A stretch of DNA of 64,000 bases from Verrucomicrobiota bacterium (lineage in GTDB: Bacteria > Verrucomicrobiota > Verrucomicrobiia > Limisphaerales > J093). Of this stretch, positions 16,520-24,474 are shown one piece after another. The stretch is from positions 1 to 64,000 of the forward strand of contig JAKLFY010000008.1 in the NCBI GenBank assembly GCA_022710935.1, written 5' to 3'. The notes under the pieces are model-generated. The model had not been told where the DNA came from and did no database searches. It saw only the letters and a list, made by a program, of their open reading frames with translations. Numbering within the stretch: position 1 is the stretch's first letter; each line of letters begins with the position of its first letter. Position numbers and translations under genes: made by a program.

Positions 16520-19495
16520 ATGCCCATTCTGTCGGGGCGTATGAATCTCTGGATATGCCCGGCTTGCGAGCCTCTGTGCCGCATTGGCCCGCAAAAGCCT
16601 CTCCTCCTCCCCGTCCTGGTCGCAGCCTTCGCCGCGGTCACCGCCTTCTCGGAAACACACACCCCCATCCGAGCCAAATGGATCTGGTCGCGGGGCGGGG
16701 ACGTCCATGCCTATAACCAGACCGTTGTCGCGCGCAAGCTGGTCGACTTGCCCCCGTTGCGCCAGGCCACCCTGCGCATCACAGCCGACAGCTATTACCG
16801 AGTGTCGATCAACGGTGTCTGGGTGAACGACGGCCCCGCGCGAGCCTGGCCCGAACACTACCAGTACGACGTTTTGGACGCGACGCCGTTCCTGACTGAG
16901 GGGGCGAACGAAATCCGCGTGATCGCCAGACACTACGGGGTCGGCGACTTTCACCGCATCCCCCAGCAGGCCGGCCTCCTGGCTCAACTCGACATGGTCG
17001 ATCGCGACGGCGCCGAATCGACCGTCATCACGGATGGATCCTGGGAAATCGCCCCGGCAACAGCATGGATTTCGTCGACACCCAAGGTGAGCATCCAGAT
17101 GGCCCCGATGGAAATTTACGATGCGCGGCTGGAAGGCGACCTCGAGTTCGCCAAGGCCGCGGTGTTGTTCGACGCCGACCGGGGGCCGTGGGAGAACCTC
17201 GCGCCGCGCGAAACCAGGTTGTTGACGAAACAACCCTTTGCGTTGAAGGCGTTCCTCGATGCCAGAATCGTCAGGGCGGATGGCTGGAACTACCTCATGC
17301 CCGCCGCGCGTCTCGTGAACCCCGGCGTCATCGAGGCCAACCACACCGTCAGCCAGGCTTGCGGCATGGCCACTCTCATCGAGGCCCAGGAGACGCTGGC
17401 CCTCGAGATCGAGAGCGAAGGCATGGCCGTCGCCGTGGATGGACGGCGCAATGACAAGAATGCATTCTCGCTCGCGCCCGGACGCCACCTGGTCCTGGCC
17501 TTTGTGCGCGAGGTCTGCGACCACGAAAAACACAAAGGCGTGCGTTTCATGAATCCCCGCGGTTTCAGGCTCGAAAACCCGATGCAGTCCGAATCTTCGA
17601 ATCCGTGGGTCTTTCTGCGATTTCCCGAGTTCGCCTTCGCCACCAACGACCTGAACTGGATCGGGTTCCGACACGAGGACGCACGGGTCTCCGGAATCAT
17701 CGATCGCTACCGGAAAGAAACCGAGCAACTGCTTGGCGAAGTCAGGGATCCGGAGTCATTTCGCGACCGGCTTGGCCGCCGCGCGGAGTCGATGCAACAC
17801 GACGCCATGTTTGTCCAGGATCCGACCTGGCAGTTCCAGCGGCGCCGGGTCGTGGGTGACGCGCGCCCGCTCGTCGCCGAACCTGCCGGGCTCATGTATG
17901 ACCACGCCGAAGTCACGATCGTGGAGCCCAGTGCGGACGGTGACGTCGAGTTGCTCTACGACCTGGGCGAGCAGAGTTGCGGCTATTATTGCTTCGACCT
18001 GCGGGCCGAGGCCGGCGTCGTCGTCGATATCTTCGGAGTCGAGTACATTGCGCCCGACGGACGCATCCAGCATTCCTGGGGCAATCGCAACGGCTTGCGC
18101 TACATCACCAAGACCGGCGTCAACCGGTTCACCTCGCTGAAGCGGCGCTCGGGCCGCTACCTCTTCGTCACCCTGCGCAACCAGAAGGCCCCGGTCACAT
18201 TCCGAAACCTCGCGCTCATCGAGTCGACCTATCCGGTCCATTATGGCGGCACGTTCGCGTGCAGCGACTCGCGCCTGAACGAAATCTGGACCATCTCGAC
18301 CCGCACGCTGAACCTATGCATGGAAGACACCTACACCGATTGCCCGCTCTACGAACAGACCCATTGGGTCGGCGACGCCCGCAACGAGTCCCTGTTCGCT
18401 TACGGTGTCTTCGGTGCAACCGACCTCGCGCGCCGCTGCATCAACATCACAGCCCAATCCCTCGATCGCTACCCCATCGCCGGTTGCCAGACCCCGTCGG
18501 GCTGGGATGTGCTGCTCCCGGCCTGGAGCTTCCTCTGGGGGCTGTCCACCTGGGACTATTACTGGCACACGGGCGACCTTGAATTCCTGCGGGGCATCTA
18601 CCCGGCTGTGATCCGCAACCTCAGAGGGGCGGAGACTTTCGTGAACGATCGCAACCTGTTCAGCGCGCCCTTCTGGAACTTCTTCGACTGGGTCAACATC
18701 GATCAAAGCCCAAAGACCGTCCTCCACAACAGCATGTTCCTCGTCGGCGCCATCGATGCCGCGCTCAAGGAAGCCGAGATCCTCGATGACAGCTCGCACG
18801 TCTTGTGGCTCAAGGCGTTCCGCGCCCGGCTCGTCCAGGGCATCAACGCGCTCTGGGATCCCGCCCGGAAGGCATACCCCGACAGCATCCGCGACGACGG
18901 GTCGATCAGCCCGAGCACCTGCCAGCACACCAGTTTCCTGTCGCTCCTCTACGACATCGTCGAGCCCTCGAACGCCCCCGCCGCCCTGCGCAATCTCACC
19001 GCGCCGCCGGAGACGATGGTGCGGCCCGGGTCGCCCTTCGCCGTCCTTTACCTGTACGAAGCCTTCGAGAAGCTCGGCCGCGATGACGAGATCATCAAAG
19101 ACATCTACAGGAACTACCTGCCCATGATCGAGGCGGGCGCCACGACCGTCTGGGAGAGCTTCCCAAGCGGCACAACCGGCGGACGCGACTGGCCCACGCG
19201 AAGCCACTGCCATGCGTGGTCCTCAGCCCCGACCCGGTTCCTCAACCGCATCCTTCTCGGAGTCAGGGAAACATCCGCCGGTGGACGCAGTCTCCACATC
19301 AGCCCGCGCTTGAACGGGCTGACATGGGCGAAGGGAAGCGTCGTGACCCAGCAGGGCCTGGTGACAGTGTCGTGGAAACGAACAGGCGACACCCTCGATC
19401 TCCACTACTCCGCGCCGGCTGGCGTTGCCGTCGAGTTCAAGACCAACGAGACTCTCGCCGGCCTCACCCTCACGGTGAACGGGAAGAAGATCTAA
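16520..19495 (+). CDS. Secreted alpha-L-rhamnosidase-like glycoside hydrolase (GH78-type)
   Basis: 991 residues. The N-terminus has a Cys-containing lead-in and a hydrophobic segment (LLLPVLVAAFAAVTAF, about residues 28-43) read as a signal peptide; Met8 is an alternative start. A beta-sandwich domain of rhamnosidase type follows (KWIWSRG, then YYRVSINGVWVNDGPAR). The (alpha/alpha)6 catalytic domain has the GH78 text DTYTDCPLYEQTHWVGDAR around residues 603-622, then NFFDWVNI and CHAWSSAP. Such enzymes remove terminal L-rhamnose from polysaccharides or glycosides. Its stop overlaps the stop of the convergent CDF transporter. Confidence 0.85.
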   Translation: MPILSGRMNLWICPACEPLCRIGPQKPLLLPVLVAAFAAVTAFSETHTPIRAKWIWSRGGDVHAYNQTVVARKLVDLPPLRQATLRITADSYYRVSINGVWVNDGPARAWPEHYQYDVLDATPFLTEGANEIRVIARHYGVGDFHRIPQQAGLLAQLDMVDRDGAESTVITDGSWEIAPATAWISSTPKVSIQMAPMEIYDARLEGDLEFAKAAVLFDADRGPWENLAPRETRLLTKQPFALKAFLDARIVRADGWNYLMPAARLVNPGVIEANHTVSQACGMATLIEAQETLALEIESEGMAVAVDGRRNDKNAFSLAPGRHLVLAFVREVCDHEKHKGVRFMNPRGFRLENPMQSESSNPWVFLRFPEFAFATNDLNWIGFRHEDARVSGIIDRYRKETEQLLGEVRDPESFRDRLGRRAESMQHDAMFVQDPTWQFQRRRVVGDARPLVAEPAGLMYDHAEVTIVEPSADGDVELLYDLGEQSCGYYCFDLRAEAGVVVDIFGVEYIAPDGRIQHSWGNRNGLRYITKTGVNRFTSLKRRSGRYLFVTLRNQKAPVTFRNLALIESTYPVHYGGTFACSDSRLNEIWTISTRTLNLCMEDTYTDCPLYEQTHWVGDARNESLFAYGVFGATDLARRCINITAQSLDRYPIAGCQTPSGWDVLLPAWSFLWGLSTWDYYWHTGDLEFLRGIYPAVIRNLRGAETFVNDRNLFSAPFWNFFDWVNIDQSPKTVLHNSMFLVGAIDAALKEAEILDDSSHVLWLKAFRARLVQGINALWDPARKAYPDSIRDDGSISPSTCQHTSFLSLLYDIVEPSNAPAALRNLTAPPETMVRPGSPFAVLYLYEAFEKLGRDDEIIKDIYRNYLPMIEAGATTVWESFPSGTTGGRDWPTRSHCHAWSSAPTRFLNRILLGVRETSAGGRSLHISPRLNGLTWAKGSVVTQQGLVTVSWKRTGDTLDLHYSAPAGVAVEFKTNETLAGLTLTVNGKKI

Positions 19496-20493
19496 CCCGC
19501 GGAGCAGTCGACTCGCGTGTCGTGTCCGCCCGCCCGATCCGACAATCCGTCTGCATGCGGCGGATCCTGGATGCTGTGCCCATGCAGGTCGTCGTGATCG
19601 GTGACCGACTCGAGGTGCGTCGTCACGTGGGCGCGGGGTTCGATCGTCCGTTCGATGACCCGCTCGATGGCTGTCGCCTGCCGGTGCGCATCGACAAGCG
19701 AAGTCCCCGCCGGGAAAATCAGGTGCACTTCGACCGAATGCGCGTTCCCGATGTTCCGATGGCGGAGCTCGTGATAGATCAAACCCCGCTGGGCCGTCTC
19801 GCGGTCGAGGATTGCTTCGAGCTGCTTCTGCACCGCGGGATCGGCCTGGTCCATCAATCCCCCGAACGCGGAGCGGATGAGGCCGCCGCCCGCCCAAAGG
19901 ATGTTGATCGCCATGAGGATGCCGCAGATCGGATCCCACGGCTGCCAGCCGGTGAGCATGGTCAACGACAATCCCACCAGCACCGCGGCGCTGGTCCAGC
20001 AGTCGGTCAGCACATGCTTGCCGTTGGCTTCGAGTATCAGCGAGTTCTTCCGGCGCCCGATCCAGACCAGATAACCTCCGAGCAGACCGTTGATCACGGC
20101 AGCCGCCGCGGTCAGAAGCGTCCCCAGGCCCAGACGTTCGAGGGGCTGTCCGAGAATCCATTTGTGGATCGATTCATAGAGGATGTAAATCGCGGCCAGC
20201 GCGATCATTCCCCCCTCGAAGCCGGCAGAAAAGAACGAGATCTTGGCATGGCCGTAGAGGTGCGAATCGTCAGCCGGTTTGAACGACAGCCGCAGGCTCA
20301 CAAAAGCGAATGCCACCGCCGCCACATGCACCACCGACTCCGCGGCGTCGCTCAGAATCCCCGCCGAACCGGTCAGAAGATACGCGCTGACCTTGATGAC
20401 AAACATCAACACCCCGACCACGAGCGACAGGCTCATGGCCATCTGCAGCCCTTTGCGGTCGTGCGCCGAAACGATAGGGTGGTCCACGGGCAC
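19492..20493 (-). CDS. Cation diffusion facilitator (CDF) metal transporter
   Basis: 333 residues. Membrane helices carry the two CDF metal motifs: TGSAGILSDAAESVVH (helix 2) and ANGKHVLTDCWTSAAVLVG (helix 5), with HLYGHAK between. The cytoplasmic C-terminal domain includes HELRHRNIGNAHSVEVHLIFP. The last 40 residues hold extra His/Asp (TDHDDLHGHS, then PPHADG), a possible metal sensor. Such transporters export Zn, Fe, Mn or Co; the metal cannot be assigned. The first Met is a GTG; an ATG at 20442 is possible. The stop codons of this gene and the rhamnosidase gene share bases in CTAA (19492-19495). Confidence 0.9.
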   Translation of the reverse strand: MPVDHPIVSAHDRKGLQMAMSLSLVVGVLMFVIKVSAYLLTGSAGILSDAAESVVHVAAVAFAFVSLRLSFKPADDSHLYGHAKISFFSAGFEGGMIALAAIYILYESIHKWILGQPLERLGLGTLLTAAAAVINGLLGGYLVWIGRRKNSLILEANGKHVLTDCWTSAAVLVGLSLTMLTGWQPWDPICGILMAINILWAGGGLIRSAFGGLMDQADPAVQKQLEAILDRETAQRGLIYHELRHRNIGNAHSVEVHLIFPAGTSLVDAHRQATAIERVIERTIEPRAHVTTHLESVTDHDDLHGHSIQDPPHADGLSDRAGGHDTRVDCSAG

Positions 20494-20585
20494 GAAGCGT
20501 ACCGGTTTCCCCCCGTTCCGGAAGCCTGAAAAGCGCTTTACAAAGCCCGGCTGACGGATAACCTGACGCCCAACAAACGATCTTT

Positions 20586-21041
20586 ATGCGTAACAAGATT
20601 TTCCCCATGGTTGCGGGGCTCACGGTGCTCTTCGCGGCGGGCTGCGCCGGGCCGGAAAATAAACTCGGTCGCGGCATCAACAATCTCACCGAATTTGCCC
20701 GGCTGGGTGAAATCAACCGTTCGGTCGAGCAGACCTTCCTTTGGGATGGCCCCCAGAGCGCCTACACCACGGGTCTGATTCGCGGCATCAATCGAAGCCT
20801 GGTTCGAACCGGAGTTGGCCTGTACGAGGTGGTGACTTTCCCCATCCCCAGCTACGACCCCGTGCTCCGCCCCGGCGGCCCGATCCTGCACGATGCTTCG
20901 GTCGACCCGCCGCACGCCGCCAGCTACACGCCGCACATGATCTCCTCGACCACGTTCGAGCCCGATGCCGCCCTCGGCTTCAGCGGCGGCGACATCGCAC
21001 CGTTCGTCCCGGGCAGCCGGTTCCGCATTTTCGACTATTAG
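20586..21041 (+). CDS. Exosortase system-associated lipoprotein, TIGR04073-like
   Basis: 151 residues. A signal peptide with lipobox (LFAAGC, Cys20) marks it as a lipoprotein. The core KLGRGINNL, then GLIRGINRSLVRTGVGLYEVVTFPIPSY, matches the small family found in genomes with PEP-CTERM/exosortase protein sorting. The exact role is unknown. The 92-bp gap to the divergent CDF gene includes the perfect palindrome AAAGCGCTTT (20530-20539), which could be an operator. A strong terminator follows at 21059-21088. Confidence 0.72.
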   Translation: MRNKIFPMVAGLTVLFAAGCAGPENKLGRGINNLTEFARLGEINRSVEQTFLWDGPQSAYTTGLIRGINRSLVRTGVGLYEVVTFPIPSYDPVLRPGGPILHDASVDPPHAASYTPHMISSTTFEPDAALGFSGGDIAPFVPGSRFRIFDY

Positions 21042-21058
21042 TTCCAGCGTTTCCCCAG

Positions 21059-21088
21059 GGCGCCAACGCACCTGTTGGCGCCTTTTTT
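21059..21088 (+). terminator. Strong intrinsic terminator after the TIGR04073-like gene
   Basis: Stem GGCGCCAAC / GTTGGCGCC (9 bp, perfect), 6-nt loop, followed at once by six T. It ends 4 nt before the ispE start codon, so transcripts from upstream should stop just short of ispE. Confidence 0.93.
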
Positions 21089-21091
21089 GTT

Positions 21092-22003
21092 ATGCCCGTC
21101 GAGCGCCCCTCGCCCTGCAAGATCAACCTCTGCCTCAACGTTCTGGGGCCGCGTCCCGACGGTTACCACAACCTCGAGACCGTCATGCACCCGCTCGCCC
21201 TCTCCGACCGGCTCGAGTGCGAGCGGACCGGCACGCGCGTCGTTCTCACCTGCACACGCCCCGACTTGCCGGTTGACAGATCGAACCTCGTCGTTCGAGC
21301 AGCGAACGCGTTTCGTGCCGAGGCCGGCCTGACGGACGGAATTCGCATGCATCTCGACAAACAGGTGCCCATGGCGGCCGGCCTGGGGGGTGGCAGCGGC
21401 AACGCCGCCGCCGCTTTGCTGGCGCTGAACGAATTGTTCGATTTCCCGCTCGGCGGGCGAGAGTTGGCGCGCCTGGCTGCGCAACTGGGCTCCGACGTCC
21501 CCTTCTTCCTCCAGTCCAAACCAGCCCTCGCCACAGGACGCGGTGAGATCATTGAACCGCTCGATTGGTTTCCGGCTCTGCAGGGCGCGTGGATCCTGTT
21601 GGTCCATCCGGGCTTCGGCATCTCGACCGCTTGGGCCTATCAGAGCCTCAAACGATTCCCCGAGGCCCTCCACGGCCGGCCCGGACGCGCCCAACGGCTC
21701 GTCGAGAGCCTGCAATCGAGAACGCTCGACGAGGCGTCCGCCGGCTTCTACAACAGCTTCGAGGGACCGGCATTCGAAAAGCACCCGATCCTGGCCTTGT
21801 ACGTGGAATTCCTTCGTGAAAGCGGGGCGAACGCTGTCCTGATGTCGGGCAGCGGTTCCGCCGTGTTCGCTCTGGCCTCGAGCCAGGATGCGGCGAGGGC
21901 CCTGCGCGATCGCTTTCTCGCACGCTTCGGGACAAGCCCGTGGACCGAGGTGTTGCCTGTGGGGCCTTCATGCGCCTGCGGGCTCGGGCCCCGTTGTCCC
22001 TAA
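21092..22003 (+). CDS. ispE: 4-diphosphocytidyl-2-C-methyl-D-erythritol kinase
   Basis: 303 residues. It phosphorylates CDP-methylerythritol in the MEP isoprenoid pathway, shared with dxr in this window. It is a GHMP kinase: the substrate motif SPCKINLCLNVLGPRPDGYHNL is near the N-terminus, and the ATP loop PMAAGLGGGSGNAAAALLAL lies near residues 91-110. The third motif is VLMSGSGSAVFAL. The ATG at 21092 falls right after the T-tract of the preceding terminator and no Shine-Dalgarno sequence separates them, so this start or its promoter is unusual. tRNA-Gln follows 79 bp downstream. Confidence 0.93.
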   Translation: MPVERPSPCKINLCLNVLGPRPDGYHNLETVMHPLALSDRLECERTGTRVVLTCTRPDLPVDRSNLVVRAANAFRAEAGLTDGIRMHLDKQVPMAAGLGGGSGNAAAALLALNELFDFPLGGRELARLAAQLGSDVPFFLQSKPALATGRGEIIEPLDWFPALQGAWILLVHPGFGISTAWAYQSLKRFPEALHGRPGRAQRLVESLQSRTLDEASAGFYNSFEGPAFEKHPILALYVEFLRESGANAVLMSGSGSAVFALASSQDAARALRDRFLARFGTSPWTEVLPVGPSCACGLGPRCP

Positions 22004-22082
22004 GTTCACGACCGATACCCCCCGCACCCGCCCACTTTTGGCTTTGCGCACGCGTCAGATCGCCGGTAGCTTAACTGCGGAT

Positions 22083-22156
22083 TGTCCGATGGTGTAAAGG
22101 TAGCACAGAGGTCTTTGGAGCCTTTAGTCCAGGTTCGAATCCTGGTCGGACAGCCA
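22083..22156 (+). tRNA. tRNA-Gln (anticodon UUG), CCA encoded
   Basis: A full cloverleaf can be folded by hand. The acceptor TGTCCGA pairs perfectly with TCGGACA, the D-stem is GTG/CAC, and the anticodon stem GAGGT/GCCTT has two G:U pairs. The loop CTTTGGA gives anticodon TTG, and the T-arm is CCAGG-TTCGAAT-CCTGG. Discriminator G and CCA are encoded. The restriction-gene remnant begins about 118 bp further on. Confidence 0.95.
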
Positions 22157-22273
22157 AAAAAGCTGAGGAAAGCCTGCCCGCCAAGCCAAGCCCCGGCACG
22201 GCCCGATCACCAAAGATCGAGCCCGCCGCATTGCGGCGCGATACGACGCCACGTCACGCCTGGCGGAACTGTC

Positions 22274-23850
22274 TCACCGCTCGCTGGAAGCGCCCCCGCC
22301 GGCGTAGGTGTCGTAAACGTGTTGGTACACCGCCTCACACTTGGCTCGGTACAGGTCCGGCGTGTAGGCCCGTGGCAGCTTGTCCAGGGACTCCTCGATG
22401 CACAGCCGCACCGCTGCCCGTGATTGCTGGCGCTTGCGCCAATCCAGCACCAACCGCTTTGCCTTGAGCGTGTGCAGCATGTCCTGGGCGATCTTCTTCA
22501 CCGCCTTACGTTCCTTGGGTGTGATTTCCACGGGCGGCTTGGTCAGAATGTCGAACACGGTCAATTCCTCATCGCTCAACTGCTCGCGGACATGCCGTTG
22601 TTCTTCGTCGTTCAGGCTTTGGGCCAACCGCAGCAGTTGCTCGTACGTCTCCTCCACGTTGGCCGAACCCGCGTTGTATTCGTCAATGAGCGCCTGGAAT
22701 TTCTGCAAGAAGTCGGTCCGGCTCCGGTTTATGGCCATCATCGCCTGCAACTTGACCGCGATGGCTGCCCGCAACCGTTCGATCTCCGCCCGTTTGTGCG
22801 CCTTCTTGAAGAACTTCCGCAACGCGTCGAAGTCGATCTTGCTCAGGTCCAGCGGTTCGGCTCTCTCCGTGAACCTGTAGCCCGCCGTGGCAATCGACTT
22901 GTCCAGCACGCCCTCGATCTGGGTCATCACCCCGGAAATGTCCACCGGCGGGAGCAACGCCCGGATCATGTCGGCCAGGGTGGCAAACAACGCGCACACC
23001 GGGGCAAACTGGCTCGCGCTCGTGTCGGGCAGGATCGCTCGATAGACGACCGTCGTCCGAGCCGCCAGACCGAGGAATTGCCGCTTCGAGTCGTCGTTCA
23101 CCAGAATCGCATCCCGCACGTCCTTCAGCGCCTTCACCCGTTCCAGACCGCTCGTGAACAACACCGCGTCCACCTTCACGCCCCGCGCCGCACAGAACTC
23201 GACCGCCTCGGCAATGGCCTTCTTCAGCATCGCGATGAGTTCCTGTTTCGCTTCGACGGGCGTCCTGCCGCCAATACCGCCGCCCGCCCCGCCGCCGGCG
23301 TAGATCGACAGCGCCTTTTGCAGGTGGTGGAACACGCCCACGTAATCCACGATCAGGCCGTTGACCTTGTCGCGGAACACTCGATTGGCGCGGGCGATGG
23401 TCTGCATCAACGTGTGATTCCGCAGCGGCTTGTCGAGGTAGATGGTCGAGCAACTGGGCACGTCGAACCCCGTCATCCACATCGCGCACACGAACACCAG
23501 CCGGAACGGATCGTCCGGGTCCTTGAACTTCGTCCCCAGGTCCTCCTTCACCATCCGCTGCCGGTGTGGCGTGATGTCGAGGCCCTTGGCCTTGAAGTCA
23601 GCGGCTTCATTCTGGGCCTGTGACACCACCACCGCCATGTCGGTGGTCTTCATCCAGTTCAACGTGTCCAGGATGGCGTCGTGTTCCTCCGGCGTGGCCT
23701 TGGCCAACGACTCTTTCAGTGTGGCCTCGTGCTTGGTCCACTGCGCCTTCACCTTGTCGTACATCCGCACCGCCGTCAGCTTGTCGATGCAGACCACCAT
23801 CGCCTTCCCCTTGAAACCGCGTCCGGTGAAATGCGATTCCAGGTCTATCG
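22274..23850 (-). pseudogene. hsdR: 3' half of a type I restriction enzyme R subunit (hsdR remnant)
   Basis: About 525 residues of HsdR-like sequence starting abruptly at DLESHFTGRGFKGKAMVV. The second motor domain is present (GKAMVVCIDKLTAVRMYDKV, MWMTGFDVPSCSTIYLDKPL, and motif VI in LMQTIARANRVFRD). It is followed by the C-terminal helical region. The nuclease domain and first motor domain with Walker A and B, about 450-500 residues in a complete HsdR, are missing, and no hsdM or hsdS is nearby. The open frame runs a little further to 23875 (TTG), but the extra residues are antisense to the cupin-like fragment. It should be inactive as a restriction enzyme. Confidence 0.85.
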
Positions 23851-24275
23851 CCACCACGGCTTCTCGACGAAACAAATCGGTTCCTACGAGCCGCTGATGG
23901 AGGGCGACCAGATCGTCGCGTGCGCCCAGGAGGCGATTCCGGTGCGCGGCTGCTTCGAATGCCTGGCTCTATCGCCTGAACACCTGGGGCCGTTCGCCTT
24001 CGTTGCTCGTCTTCCCCGACCTGCGGGACCTCCGCCGTTACGAACAGCATCCCCTGGAGCCGGGCCTCTTCATCTATATCCCGCCAGGCACTGGCCACCG
24101 CGGCCTCGACGTGTTTGTCAACGTGCTGACCATCCCCGGTTTCAAGCCGCACAACGAGTACTACCTCGATCGCGATATCCGCGATGCCGCGGGCGGCGCG
24201 GCGCCGTTCAACGAGAACCTGATCGGCGCCAAAAACTACGAGCGGATCGAAGACCTGTTGCTGACAGACCTTTAA
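23831..24275 (+). pseudogene. Broken cupin-like gene (5' end lost, one-base frameshift)
   Basis: Two GC3-rich reading frames form one protein. Frame one gives HHGFSTKQIGSYEPLMEGDQ and onwards (from about 23850). Around 23943-23957 it must jump to the frame that reads NAWLYRLNTWGRSPSLLVFP and ends ERIEDLLLTDL at 24275. Removing one base near 23957 restores a single frame, so this is a +1 insertion (or an assembly error). The text LFIYIPPGTGHRGLDVFV looks like a cupin strand with a metal His, but I cannot name the family. The start is not found; the upstream DNA belongs to the hsdR remnant. Confidence 0.5.
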
Positions 24276-24285
24276 CCAGCCAAAG

Positions 24286-24415
24286 CCGCCAGGGCCAATT
24301 CATGAAGTGGAGCGGCGACGGCCCGTCGCCGAGAAACACCGTCTTCACTCGCGATGGCCGGGGGACGAGACGTCCCTCCTCCGGTCTTTTTGTATTCATG
24401 AATTGGCGCTGCCGG
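24286..24415. mobile_element. 130-bp MITE-like element with 21-bp imperfect inverted ends
   Basis: The left end (24286-24306, containing GCCAATTCATGAA) is the reverse complement of the right end (24395-24415, TTCATGAATTGGC) over 21 bp with two mismatches. Inside are an 8-bp hairpin CGGCGACG/CGTCGCCG (24313-24331) and a 6-bp hairpin GGGACG/CGTCCC (24362-24376). There is no open gene. A flanking target duplication is not evident. It ends about 60 bp before the GH2 gene and could supply its promoter. It could instead be a structured RNA. Confidence 0.55.
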
Positions 24416-24474
24416 GCGACAGCCCTTTTGCATCGGGGCTTGCAGGCGGGCCGCGCTTTTGGCGAACTGAGGAC

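Noticed and set aside
23943-23972. Possible att site: TTCGAATGCCTGG resembles the tRNA-Gln T-arm TTCGAATCCTGG
   Set aside because: It needs extra bases to align and sits inside the cupin-like coding frame; a true attachment repeat should be exact.
22274-24275. Active restriction-modification or novel defence system
   Set aside because: Only the C-terminal half of hsdR is present, with no hsdM, hsdS or other defence gene nearby.
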